DNA of 45,967 bases from contig JAGCWA010000045.1 of assembly GCA_017962085.1 (NCBI GenBank), positions 1-45,967 on the forward strand, read 5' to 3'. Shown here piece after piece: positions 1 through 8,060 of this stretch (positions within the stretch are counted from its first letter, which is position 1; every line of letters starts with the position of its first letter). The translations under genes were made by a program, and so were the position numbers. The notes under the pieces are model-generated. The model did no database searches and had not been told where the DNA came from. It worked only from the letters and a program-made list of their open reading frames with translations. The DNA is from Paludibacteraceae bacterium. GTDB lineage: Bacteria; Bacteroidota; Bacteroidia; Bacteroidales; Paludibacteraceae.

Positions 1-94
<94 letters not shown>

Positions 95-98
95 CTTC

Positions 99-131
99 GG
101 GGTCAATCCTTTCGGGTTGACCCCTTTTTTT
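99..131 (+). terminator. Intrinsic terminator of the rRNA operon
   Basis: A perfect 8-bp stem (99-106 GGGGTCAA with 117-124 TTGACCCC) has a 10-base loop and is followed by seven T residues (125-131). It lies directly after the 5S rRNA. Confidence 0.93.
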
Positions 132-207
132 GTGCCCGGACCGCACCGGAATGCTCCTGTCGATTGAAATTTTGTCACATCTATACAAAAAAAACTTCTC
201 TTTCCCT

Positions 208-215
208 TATCTTTG
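208..215 (+). promoter_or_regulatory. Candidate -7 box (TATCTTTG)
   Basis: This matches the Bacteroidota -7 consensus TAnnTTTG and lies 30 bases before the ATG at 246. No TTTG at the usual 19-21 base spacing is visible upstream, so the call rests on the -7 box alone. Confidence 0.45.
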
Positions 216-245
216 CTTTCTATAGAAACTATTTTAATCATAGAT

Positions 246-899
246 ATGAAAAGATACATCTTTCTTATATTGCTTGGCGTGTGCGCTGGCATCCATTTAT
301 CCTATGCGCAGGAATCCCTCGGTGGGGTGGCGTCTTCCGTAGACTCAACCGGGAATGAGGAAATCACCGTTAAGTACAAAGGGAAGAACCCATTGATGAC
401 GGATTTCATGGAAGCTGTCCTTGCTCTAAATAACACAGTCCCATTCTATAAAGATACACGTTTCGTTTGGGATGGATGGAAGAAGGGCCATATTAGTAAG
501 GGTAGGAGTATCAACGTGGACGAAAAAAATGGTTGCGTGAAGTATAATTCAAATTCTGTTGTCTCGGACGAAAATATCTTTTTGCTCGAACTCAGTCGCT
601 GGAATTATTCTGACGGTAAACATCTGTTGATTGTCACTAACCTGGATGTTCGTAGATCCACTCATTTGATTGATCCGAGAAATGAGGGACTGACCTTTTA
701 TCGGTATGATATCGCATCGAAAAAAATGAAGCGTGTACGACTCTCCGATCTGGGCGACTCTCCTAGCATCCCTTCGGATGCGACGGACATCCATTACCAC
801 TTGTCCTGTGATGGTGAATCCATCATTGATTATGAATACCTTTCGGGCTCGGTTATCAGGTCTTTGTCCTGGGATGGAGAAAAATTCGTGGACGAGTAG
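246..899 (+). CDS. Secreted protein of unknown function
   Basis: This 217-residue protein starts with a typical signal peptide: MKR, a hydrophobic core (about residues 4-16) and a cleavage-like site near SYA-QE (about 21). It is therefore probably periplasmic or surface exposed. I chose the ATG at 246 because the in-frame ATG at 213 would place 11 residues before the signal peptide and would sit inside the likely -7 box (208-215). I recognise no family. The mature part is mixed polar and hydrophobic with several aspartate-rich stretches and many Tyr and Trp residues, and has no second membrane segment. It stands alone between the rRNA operon and the glycosyltransferase gene, with its own likely promoter, so the neighbours do not suggest a role. 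Function unknown. Confidence 0.8.
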   Translation: MKRYIFLILLGVCAGIHLSYAQESLGGVASSVDSTGNEEITVKYKGKNPLMTDFMEAVLALNNTVPFYKDTRFVWDGWKKGHISKGRSINVDEKNGCVKYNSNSVVSDENIFLLELSRWNYSDGKHLLIVTNLDVRRSTHLIDPRNEGLTFYRYDIASKKMKRVRLSDLGDSPSIPSDATDIHYHLSCDGESIIDYEYLSGSVIRSLSWDGEKFVDE

Positions 900-962
900 G
901 TCGGATGGGTTGCCCTTTTTAGGGATACGACAAGATTTATGAATATATATTCTGGCATTTGT

Positions 963-995
963 TTTGCATATTTATAGAAAAATTGCATACCTTTG
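963..995 (+). promoter_or_regulatory. Bacteroidota-type promoter for the glycosyltransferase gene
   Basis: A TTTG -33 element (963-966), a 21-base spacer and a TACCTTTG -7 element (988-995) match the consensus TTTG-N19-21-TAnnTTTG. The ATG at 1023 follows 27 bases later. Confidence 0.8.
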
Positions 996-1022
996 CCCTG
1001 AGAAAAACGATGTTAGGACATA

Positions 1023-3068
1023 ATGAGTCGAAGGAAATTTTATTTTATAGGGTTGTTCTTTGTTGTCATTTTCGCTATTGTATATGCGTTGTATACGAAG
1101 CGGGAAGAGATCCTGATGTCTGTTATCCAGAAAAAGATAGATAAGTTGGAACAAACCACCCATGGAGAACTCTCCATCGGTTCGGTCCGGATGGATGGTT
1201 TCCGAAAACTGATGATCGGTGACCTCCTCTTCTTGACACCGACGAAGGACACGTTGGCGACGGTCCGCAAGGTGGGTGTTTCCTACAATTTGAGCAACTT
1301 GTTGAAATTCAAGGCGAATGTTGAATCCCTGGAGGTGGACGGTGTTCGCGTATACTACAACGAACAGGACGGTACCCCACGCTATTCCTTCCTGCTGAAG
1401 CATGAAGGGGATTCCACCGCATCCGGCAATGAAGGACATTCCTCTAAGATAGAGTCTTTTGTGCGTATCTACAAGAAGGCGTTGACCTATTTCCCTGAGT
1501 CTATGCACATCTCGGACGTGGTGGCCATCGGCTACCGGAACGGTAACCTGTGCAGATTCTCCTTCCCTGAGAATTCCTTGAAGAACGGTTATCTGGAGGG
1601 GCAGGTCATCTATCGTTTGTCTTCGCCTACGGGACAATTCACGGAGAAGAGCTTCGTGGTCACCGGCATGTTGAACGAGCCTGACGGTAGAGTGGGCTCC
1701 ATCCGTATTTACCCCGCCACGCAGAGCTCCATGCCTCTCTTTCTTCGGAAGGGAGACAACCTTGTATCCGTGCGTTTCGACACGATGGACATCTCTCTTG
1801 CCGCTGACAAACGGTGTGAGAATTGGAAGGGAAATATCCGCCTTGTGCCGTTCACGCTTTCGAACGAGCGGATCGCAGGCATTCCTGTGCAATTGGACTC
1901 TGTCTCGATGAACTATTCGGTGAACATCGTCATGGAACCATCCCTCAAGGTGGAGTTGGATAGCTCCAGTTCGTTGAGTGTCAATGGATTCCACTTTAAT
2001 CCGTATCTGTTGTATGAGAAAAGGGACACCGCCCCTCATCTACGGGTGGAGGTCCATCGTGATAGTTTTGTGGCGCAAACGCTTTTCAATGCCTTGCCGA
2101 AGGGCTTTTTCACCAATTTAGAGGGAATACAGACGAAGGGAACTCTCTCGTACCGTCTCTTCTTCGACCTGGATATGAGCCAGATCGATAGTCTATCGTT
2201 CCGTTCCTCGTTGGATAAGCGAGACTTCTCTATCGAAAAGTTCGGCAGGACGGATTTCACCACCGTGAATCGTCCGTTTACCTATCATGCGTATGACCAT
2301 GGTGAGGAGGATGCTAGCTTCGTCGTTGGCGAGCCGAACCCGGACTTTGCCAAGTTGGATGAGATCTCCCCTTACCTGAAAAATGCCATCTTGTACTCTG
2401 AGGATGGACTCTTCTTCTGCCACAAAGGCTTCCTTGAGACGGCCATGAACGCCGCCCTCGCCAAGGATATCAAGGAGAAACGTTTTGTCCGTGGGGGAAG
2501 CACCATCTCCATGCAATTGGTGAAGAACCTCTGGCTGAGCAGGGAGAAGAACATCTTCCGCAAGTTGGAGGAGGCGATGATCGTATGGTTGGTTGAGAAC
2601 AATAGACTGGTCTCCAAGAACAGAATGTATGAGATATACTTGAACGTCATAGAGTGGGGTCCGCATATCTACGGTGCCAAGCAGGCCTCCCACTTCTATT
2701 TCTCCAAGGAACCTTCCGAACTGACGCCTGAGGAGGCTATTTTCATGGCGAGCATCATCCCTCGTCCGAAGAAGTTCATGTGGTTCTTCGACAACGACCA
2801 TGAGTTGAAACCGTTCTTGGCGCCCTATTTCGATCTGTTGGGCGACAAATTGTTGCGGCATGAGATCATCACGGAGGCGCAGCGTGAGAAGCTAGGCCAT
2901 AGCGTGAGGCTTACGGGTGCGGCCCGCGTCTACTTGCGCAGTTCCGTGGCTAAGATGCAGTCCGGGGATGCTGTCGACAAGGAGGATGAGAACGTGCTCC
3001 TGGAGTCTCTGGATAAACCAAGGGAAGAGAATGAAACTATTTCAAACAGCACAGATAAAAACGATTGA
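1023..3068 (+). CDS. Membrane-anchored peptidoglycan glycosyltransferase (GT51 family)
   Basis: This 681-residue protein has one N-terminal membrane segment (about residues 6-24), a long periplasmic part of about 400 residues without a family I can name (it has an AsmA-like look), and a C-terminal GT51 transglycosylase domain (about 440-620). The hallmark motifs are present: the ED pair at 460-461 followed by FFCHKGF, and GGSTISMQL from residue 491 with KN after it. The segment EIYLNVIEWG (537-546) is also typical. GT51 enzymes polymerise lipid II into glycan strands at the outer face of the inner membrane. No transpeptidase domain follows, so it is a monofunctional enzyme with an unusually long extra region; a typical MtgA is about 230-270 residues. 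Its last 38 bases overlap nnr. The catalytic domain is clear; the role of the large N-terminal part is not. Confidence 0.9.
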   Translation: MSRRKFYFIGLFFVVIFAIVYALYTKREEILMSVIQKKIDKLEQTTHGELSIGSVRMDGFRKLMIGDLLFLTPTKDTLATVRKVGVSYNLSNLLKFKANVESLEVDGVRVYYNEQDGTPRYSFLLKHEGDSTASGNEGHSSKIESFVRIYKKALTYFPESMHISDVVAIGYRNGNLCRFSFPENSLKNGYLEGQVIYRLSSPTGQFTEKSFVVTGMLNEPDGRVGSIRIYPATQSSMPLFLRKGDNLVSVRFDTMDISLAADKRCENWKGNIRLVPFTLSNERIAGIPVQLDSVSMNYSVNIVMEPSLKVELDSSSSLSVNGFHFNPYLLYEKRDTAPHLRVEVHRDSFVAQTLFNALPKGFFTNLEGIQTKGTLSYRLFFDLDMSQIDSLSFRSSLDKRDFSIEKFGRTDFTTVNRPFTYHAYDHGEEDASFVVGEPNPDFAKLDEISPYLKNAILYSEDGLFFCHKGFLETAMNAALAKDIKEKRFVRGGSTISMQLVKNLWLSREKNIFRKLEEAMIVWLVENNRLVSKNRMYEIYLNVIEWGPHIYGAKQASHFYFSKEPSELTPEEAIFMASIIPRPKKFMWFFDNDHELKPFLAPYFDLLGDKLLRHEIITEAQREKLGHSVRLTGAARVYLRSSVAKMQSGDAVDKEDENVLLESLDKPREENETISNSTDKND

Positions 3069-4545
3069 CGCGTTAACCGCGCAATACGAGCCGATTCATC
3101 CGTATAGGCTGATGGAACGTGCCTCCCGTGTTTTTTTCGATGAGTTATTGCGTTGTGCCCCGTCCGACACCTCCTTTTGTGTGGTCGCTGGCAGTGGTAA
3201 CAATGGCGGGGATGCCTTGGTGATTGCCCGCTATCTGCTGACGATCGGACGACCGGTCTCCGTCTTCTTGGTGAATCCTAAGGGAATACTCTCTCCTGAT
3301 TGTCAATCCGCTTTTAATGATCTGAATGATAAGTTCCCTAACCATATCGTGGAGGTGGTATCGCCTGAACAGTTTGTCGTCGAAGGGGATTGGTTCATAG
3401 ATGGATTGTTCGGTTCGGGTCTTAACCGCCCTCTCTCTGGCATATACGCTGATATTGTCCGTGTCATCAACGAAAGCGGCAAGCATATTGTCTCCATCGA
3501 TCTGCCTTCCGGCTTGATGGGGGAGGACAATGACGCAAACGATCCGCAAACCATCGTGAAGGCGAATCGCACATTCACCTTCCAATTCCCTAAACTATCT
3601 TTCCTTTTGCCTGAGAATGAGCAGTATGTGGGTGAGGTGACGATCCTCGATATCCAATTGCACGGCAAGGCGATCGCGGAGGTGGAGACGGACTTCTTCT
3701 TGACGGAAAGGTCGGATGCGCAGGCTCTTTTGCGTCCTCGTAGCCGCTTCGCTCATAAGGGGACTTGCGGTCATGCTTTGCTGATTGCGGGTTCAAGGCA
3801 GATGACCGGTGCTGCTATCTTGGCTGCCCGCTCCGCAATGCGTTCGGGGTGTGGCTTGTTGACCGTTCAGGTGCCAAGCTCTTGCCGTCAGGTGTTGCAG
3901 ATCTCTGTGCCTGAGGCGATTGTACGGACAGACGATTCGGATGAGTGTTTCTCCACTGTTCCAGACTGTGTGAAATACAATGCGGTGGGTGTGGGACCGG
4001 GCCTTGGGACGTCCGATGCCTCTGCGCAAGCCTTCTCTCAGCTCTTGGATGTGCTGGGTGACAAGCCTTTGGTGGTGGATGCGGATGCGTTGAATCTATT
4101 GGGGAAGAATCCATCTTTGTGGAATAAAATACCGAAGGGGACGATCCTGACCCCTCATCCGAAGGAGTTTGAACGGATATCAGGCGTGAAAAGTGACGGT
4201 TACGTCCGTTGGATGAAACAGATTGAGCTATCTGTTCAGCATCAGGTCGTGGTGGTGCTGAAGGGTGCCTATACCTCCGTCTCCTTCCCTGACGGCTCGT
4301 TGCATTTCAATACTACGGGCAATGCTGGCATGGCGACGGCTGGGAGTGGCGACGTGCTGACGGGCATCATCCTCTCGTTGTTGGCCCAAGGCTATGAACC
4401 TTGTCATGCGGCTATGCTAGGCGTTTGGTTGCATGGGGCGGCTGGCGACTGCGCTTTGACGGAGCAGTCGGAGGAGAGCTTGGTGGCTGGAGATTTGATC
4501 GGCTCTTTAGGGAAAGCGTTTAGGGAATTAAGAATTTTGAATTAA
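3031..4545 (+). CDS. nnr: Bifunctional NAD(P)H-hydrate epimerase / ADP-dependent NAD(P)H-hydrate dehydratase
   Basis: Nnr repairs damaged NADH and NADPH. The N-terminal YjeF domain epimerises R- and S-NAD(P)HX, and the C-terminal ribokinase-like domain dehydrates the S form using ADP or ATP. Visible motifs are GSGNNGGDALV (from about residue 54) and DLPSG (157-161) in the epimerase half, and GSGDVLTG (438-445) with Asp441 in the dehydratase half, where this Asp is the expected catalytic base. The 504-residue length fits the fused bacterial enzyme. I chose the ATG at 3031 because the epimerase family begins right after it and GGGAAGAG precedes it; upstream codons in this frame belong to the overlapping glycosyltransferase gene. 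The 38-base overlap suggests translational coupling. It is a cytoplasmic housekeeping enzyme with no special link to cell wall synthesis. Confidence 0.95.
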   Translation: MKLFQTAQIKTIDALTAQYEPIHPYRLMERASRVFFDELLRCAPSDTSFCVVAGSGNNGGDALVIARYLLTIGRPVSVFLVNPKGILSPDCQSAFNDLNDKFPNHIVEVVSPEQFVVEGDWFIDGLFGSGLNRPLSGIYADIVRVINESGKHIVSIDLPSGLMGEDNDANDPQTIVKANRTFTFQFPKLSFLLPENEQYVGEVTILDIQLHGKAIAEVETDFFLTERSDAQALLRPRSRFAHKGTCGHALLIAGSRQMTGAAILAARSAMRSGCGLLTVQVPSSCRQVLQISVPEAIVRTDDSDECFSTVPDCVKYNAVGVGPGLGTSDASAQAFSQLLDVLGDKPLVVDADALNLLGKNPSLWNKIPKGTILTPHPKEFERISGVKSDGYVRWMKQIELSVQHQVVVVLKGAYTSVSFPDGSLHFNTTGNAGMATAGSGDVLTGIILSLLAQGYEPCHAAMLGVWLHGAAGDCALTEQSEESLVAGDLIGSLGKAFRELRILN

Positions 4546-4636
4546 GAATTTTGAATTAGGAGTTGAGTCGTTTTGGGGAGTTATTTACTATTTAGCTATT
4601 TACAATTTACTATTTGACGATTTACGATTTACTATT
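4529..4636. repeat. AT-rich intergenic repeats (GAATTAAGAATT type and 34-bp type)
   Basis: The region after nnr holds repeated AATTAAGAATTTTG units (about 4529-4559) that overlap the nnr stop. It is followed by a reverse-oriented copy (4581-4615) of a roughly 34-bp AT-rich repeat also found at 7987-8020 and 36460-36493, and by further ATTTACGATTTACTATT-like words to about 4636. No gene is visible here. Confidence 0.7.
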
Positions 4637-4693
4637 CTGGGAGGGTTTTGAAGTTTTTTCTTCCTAGTAGGCGGTTGTTATCTCTTAATTTTA

Positions 4694-4701
4694 TAAATTT
4701 G
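4694..4701 (+). promoter_or_regulatory. Candidate -7 box (TAAATTTG) for rnr
   Basis: It matches TAnnTTTG and lies 42 bases before the rnr ATG. A TTGT at 4675 is the nearest -33 candidate, but its spacing is short (16 bases to the -7 box). Confidence 0.5.
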
Positions 4702-4743
4702 AGCAACGTTTTTTACGTTACATTTTTTTTGAAATGAATTATT

Positions 4744-6942
4744 ATGGCAAAATCAAATAAGAAGTCGAGGGCTAGTTTGCCTTCAAAAAAGAGTAAACGA
4801 ACCAAGGAACCTGCAGGGGGCAAGCAGCTCACGAAGCAGGAGATGTTGAATCGGACGGTTCGTTTTTTTGAGCAGAATCCTACACAATCGTATAATTACA
4901 AGCAGGTTGCTTTCGAGATTGGTATCTCGAACATGACCCAGAAGCGCCAGTTGATTCAACTGATGGAGGACCTTGTGTTGCAGGAGTTCCTCTTCTCCCC
5001 TTCGAGCGGCAAGTACAGGCTTGACAATCGTAGCGGTGCCATCGTGGGCAAGTTGGAACGTCGTACGGGTGGAAAGATATTCCTCGTGCCGGAGGATGGT
5101 GGCGAGGAGGTCTTCATCATGGATAAGTACCTGAACAAGTCCATCGTGGGTGATACGGTTCGTGTCCGCCTCTTCGCCCGCCGCAAGGGATGCATACAGG
5201 AGGGACAGGTGTTGGATGTCCTGCAACGTGGACACGATACCTTCGTGGGCAAGTTGGAGGTCTCTAAGGATTATGCCTTCTTGCAGGTCGACAACCGTTT
5301 GCTGGTGAATGATATCTTCATCCCGAAGGATAACCTGAAGGGAGGAAAGACCGGCGACAAGGCGATTGTGAAGATCACGGAGTGGTCGAAGAGAGACCGT
5401 AACCCGGTGGGTGAGGTCGTTGAGATATTAGGCTCCGCAGGGGATAACAATGCGGAGATGAACGCTATCTTGGTGGAGTTCGGTTTGCCGTACAGTTACC
5501 CTCAGGTGGTGGAGGAGGCGGCTGACCAGATCTCTGACGAGATACCAGCCGATGAGATCGCCCGTCGTATAGACTTCCGTGGCGTCCCTACGTTTACCAT
5601 CGACCCTGCCGATGCGAAGGACTTCGACGACGCGTTGTCCATCCGTAAGCTGGAGGATGGCAAGTGGGAGGTGGGCGTGCATATCGCCGACGTGACCCAC
5701 TACGTCAAGGAGGGTGACATCATCAACGAGGAGGCGTTTAAACGTGCCACATCCATCTATTTGGTGGACCGTACCATCCCGATGTTGCCGGAGCGTTTGT
5801 GCAACGTGATCTGCTCGTTGCGCCCTGACGAGGACAAGTGTTGTTACTCCGTCATCTTCAAGATGGATGACGAGGCGAATGTGCTGAAGTATCAGATAGC
5901 CCACACGGTGATCCGTTCCAACCGTCGTTTCGCCTACGAGGAGGCGCAGGAGGTGATCGAGACGAAGCAGGGCGACATGAAGGAGGAGATATTGACCTTG
6001 GATGCCCTCGCAAAGAAGTTGCGGGAGCGTAGATTCGCCAAGGGTGCCATCGCGTTTGAACGGACGGAGGTGCGCTTCGAGATTGACGAGAAGGGCAAGC
6101 CTTTGTCGGTCTATTTCAAGGAGTCTAAGGATGCGAATAAACTGATTGAGGAATTCATGCTCTTGGCCAACCGCACGGTGGCGGAGCACATCGGCAAGGT
6201 GAAGAAGTCCGAGAAGGCCAAGACCTTCGTCTATCGTATCCATGACTTGCCGGACCCTGAGAAATTGTCCAACCTCTCTCAGTTCATCACCCGTTTCGGC
6301 TATAAGCTGAAGACGACAGGAAAGAACACGGAGGTATCCGCCTCCATCAACCGATTGTTGGACCAAGTGCAGGGAAAGCGTGAGCAGAACCTGATCGAGA
6401 CGATCACCATCCGCTCCATGGCGAAGGCGATCTACTCCACGGATAATGTGGGCCACTATGGTTTGGCCTTCGATTTCTATACGCACTTCACGTCGCCGAT
6501 CAGACGATTCCCTGATATGATGGTGCACCGTCTGTTGGACCGTTATGCGGCGGGACAGAAGAGCGCCGATCAGACTGTATTCGAGGACTACTGCAAGCAT
6601 TGTTCAGACATGGAGCAGGTGGCCGCGAATGCGGAAAGAGCCTCCATCAAGTACAAGCAGGTGGAGTTCATGTCGGACAAGATCGGGCAGACCTTCAACG
6701 GTGTCGTTTCAGGCATTCAGGAGTGGGGTATCTATGTGGAGTTGAACGAGAACAAGTGTGAGGGTATGATCCCTATCCGTGATTTGGACGATGACTTCTA
6801 TTCCTTCGACGAAAAGGAGTATTGCCTGACGGGAAGGAAGTATCGCCGCACCTACCGTTTGGGCGATGAGGTGGTTGTCCGTATCAAGAAGACGAATCTG
6901 GATAAGAAACAAATGGATCTTGAATTAATAGAGAAATTATAA
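4744..6942 (+). CDS. rnr: Ribonuclease R
   Basis: RNase R is a processive 3'-to-5' exoribonuclease that degrades structured RNA and takes part in rRNA and mRNA quality control. In order, the 732-residue protein shows a Lys-rich N-terminus (1-30), a winged-helix segment (about 32-90), cold-shock-like OB domains (about 95-230), the RNB catalytic domain (about 270-600) and a C-terminal S1 domain (about 640-730). The RNB metal site is intact: Asp287, Asp290, Asp293, Asp295 and Asp296 in the TIDPADAKDFDDALS motif. The segment HFTSPIRRFPDMMVHR, typical of the family, is present. Length and order are normal. The stop codon overlaps the ATG of the next lipoprotein gene by one base (TAATG), so the two genes are probably translated together. 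Confidence 0.97.
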   Translation: MAKSNKKSRASLPSKKSKRTKEPAGGKQLTKQEMLNRTVRFFEQNPTQSYNYKQVAFEIGISNMTQKRQLIQLMEDLVLQEFLFSPSSGKYRLDNRSGAIVGKLERRTGGKIFLVPEDGGEEVFIMDKYLNKSIVGDTVRVRLFARRKGCIQEGQVLDVLQRGHDTFVGKLEVSKDYAFLQVDNRLLVNDIFIPKDNLKGGKTGDKAIVKITEWSKRDRNPVGEVVEILGSAGDNNAEMNAILVEFGLPYSYPQVVEEAADQISDEIPADEIARRIDFRGVPTFTIDPADAKDFDDALSIRKLEDGKWEVGVHIADVTHYVKEGDIINEEAFKRATSIYLVDRTIPMLPERLCNVICSLRPDEDKCCYSVIFKMDDEANVLKYQIAHTVIRSNRRFAYEEAQEVIETKQGDMKEEILTLDALAKKLRERRFAKGAIAFERTEVRFEIDEKGKPLSVYFKESKDANKLIEEFMLLANRTVAEHIGKVKKSEKAKTFVYRIHDLPDPEKLSNLSQFITRFGYKLKTTGKNTEVSASINRLLDQVQGKREQNLIETITIRSMAKAIYSTDNVGHYGLAFDFYTHFTSPIRRFPDMMVHRLLDRYAAGQKSADQTVFEDYCKHCSDMEQVAANAERASIKYKQVEFMSDKIGQTFNGVVSGIQEWGIYVELNENKCEGMIPIRDLDDDFYSFDEKEYCLTGRKYRRTYRLGDEVVVRIKKTNLDKKQMDLELIEKL

Positions 6943-7793
6943 TGACGAAAAGTATTTTGTGTGGGGCGTTGGTGTCCCTTCCCTTGTTTTTCTTCTCTTG
7001 TGGAAGTGACAATGTTCATAGTGACCGCAGTGATTTGTCCCTTCGTGGGAATGTGAAGAGTGTGACGGAGAAACAGTTTCATGCGGTTGTGACGGCTGAG
7101 GGTGAAGTCGTGAAGGGCGCCTTCTTCCGTACGGATGGTGAGTGGGACTTCGTGGAGAAGTTCAACAAGGATGGTATGTTCACTTCCATCTCTTTCCTGG
7201 ACAGGGACGGGGACACAATCAGCAAGAGCATCTACGAGTATGATGAGAAGGGAAAACTTGCCTCGAAGAGTTTCTATGACCCGACATTGAAGATGAAGTC
7301 CGAGTATGAGTACGATTCGCAGGGGCGTGTCAAGTTGGCTTATGACTTCGACGGGGATGGAGACCTGATGCTCGCCACTTCCACGGAATACAACGACGAC
7401 AACCTGATTGAGACGACCACGACGTTCAACAAACAGGGCAAGTACCTGCGTCAGTCTGTTTCCCAAAAGAACAAGAAGGGTTTCGTGACGGATTATAAAT
7501 ACTATAACGAGGAACGTAAGTTGGGCAATTGGCGCAAGGAGACCCATGCGGACGATGGCAGGCTGATTGAGATGTCCGTTCTGAACCAGGACGAGACCGT
7601 AGCGTTTGTCGTGAAGTATCTGTACAATAAACAAGGCGATTTGGCGTCGTGCGAGCCCCTCTCAGAGGATGACGAGTACTTGGCGGACCGATATATCTAT
7701 GAGTATGATAAAAAGTCCAATTGGAGGAGAAAAATCCACTTTAAGGGAGATTCCGCCTATAGTGTGACGGAACGTATTATCGAGTATTATTAA
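6942..7793 (+). CDS. Lipoprotein with YD/RHS-like repeats
   Basis: This 283-residue protein begins with a lipoprotein signal (hydrophobic segment ending FFS-Cys20), so it is expected to be lipid-anchored in the envelope. The body consists of loosely repeated units of the type Y.YD..G.L....Y, for example YEYDEKGKLASKSFYD, YEYDSQGRVKLAYDFD, YLYNKQGDLAS and YIYEYDKKSNWRRK. These resemble the YD repeats of RHS proteins, which form beta-sheet shells, but here there are few and no RHS core or toxin part. The start codon overlaps the RNase R stop, a coupling that may only reflect compact packing. I know of no function for such short YD-like lipoproteins. Confidence 0.8.
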   Translation: MTKSILCGALVSLPLFFFSCGSDNVHSDRSDLSLRGNVKSVTEKQFHAVVTAEGEVVKGAFFRTDGEWDFVEKFNKDGMFTSISFLDRDGDTISKSIYEYDEKGKLASKSFYDPTLKMKSEYEYDSQGRVKLAYDFDGDGDLMLATSTEYNDDNLIETTTTFNKQGKYLRQSVSQKNKKGFVTDYKYYNEERKLGNWRKETHADDGRLIEMSVLNQDETVAFVVKYLYNKQGDLASCEPLSEDDEYLADRYIYEYDKKSNWRRKIHFKGDSAYSVTERIIEYY

Positions 7794-7949
7794 GATAAGC
7801 TCGGAAGGCCCATTGTTTATATTGGGCAAAAAAAATGCCTGGATAATCATCGGGCATGAACATAGAGGAGCATTGTATATTAATGCCACCTCTCTTTCAT
7901 AAAGACGAGCCAAAGGACTGCAATTCTTCACGGAGAAAAGAGTTCAATG

Positions 7950-7980
7950 AGTGTTGATGCGATAATTTCGCGTCAACACT
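7950..7980 (+). terminator. 12-bp hairpin, possible terminator
   Basis: AGTGTTGATGCG (7950-7961) pairs with CGCGTCAACACT (7969-7980) with one G-T pair and a 7-base loop. There is no good T-tract after it, only TGTTGT, so termination is uncertain. It lies between the YD-repeat lipoprotein gene and the promoter of the ABC-F gene. The rest of 7794-8060 holds no gene that I can support. Confidence 0.45.
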
Positions 7981-7986
7981 TGTTGT

Positions 7987-8020
7987 AAATAGTAAATTGT
8001 AAATGATTAAATAGTAAATA
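7987..8020 (+). repeat. 34-bp AT-rich dispersed repeat, copy 2
   Basis: It starts with AAATAGTAAATTGTAAAT and is nearly identical to 36460-36493 and to the reverse complement of 4581-4615. It lies just upstream of the -7 box of the ABC-F gene. Confidence 0.7.
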
Positions 8021-8024
8021 TTCG

Positions 8025-8032
8025 TACCTTTG
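8025..8032 (+). promoter_or_regulatory. Candidate -7 box (TACCTTTG) for the ABC-F gene
   Basis: It matches TAnnTTTG and lies 28 bases before the ATG at 8061, the same distance and sequence as the promoter at 988-995. The repeat at 7987-8020 occupies the place where the -33 element should be, and no clear TTTG is seen there. Confidence 0.55.
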
Positions 8033-8060
8033 CCACGAAAATTTATTAGCATAAGTTCAG

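Noticed and set aside
5428-6600. Antisense frame of 390 codons opposite rnr
   Set aside because: Same reason: rnr shows the full set of RNase R motifs and the antisense product is Leu/Arg/His-rich without a domain.
7805-7845. Stem GCCCA/TGGGC followed by an A-run, considered as a terminator
   Set aside because: The run after the stem is A and not T on the plus strand, and no minus-strand gene ends there.
7662-7931. Minus-strand frame of 89 codons at the end of the YD-repeat lipoprotein gene
   Set aside because: Most of it overlaps the lipoprotein gene and it has no start signal or recognisable domain.
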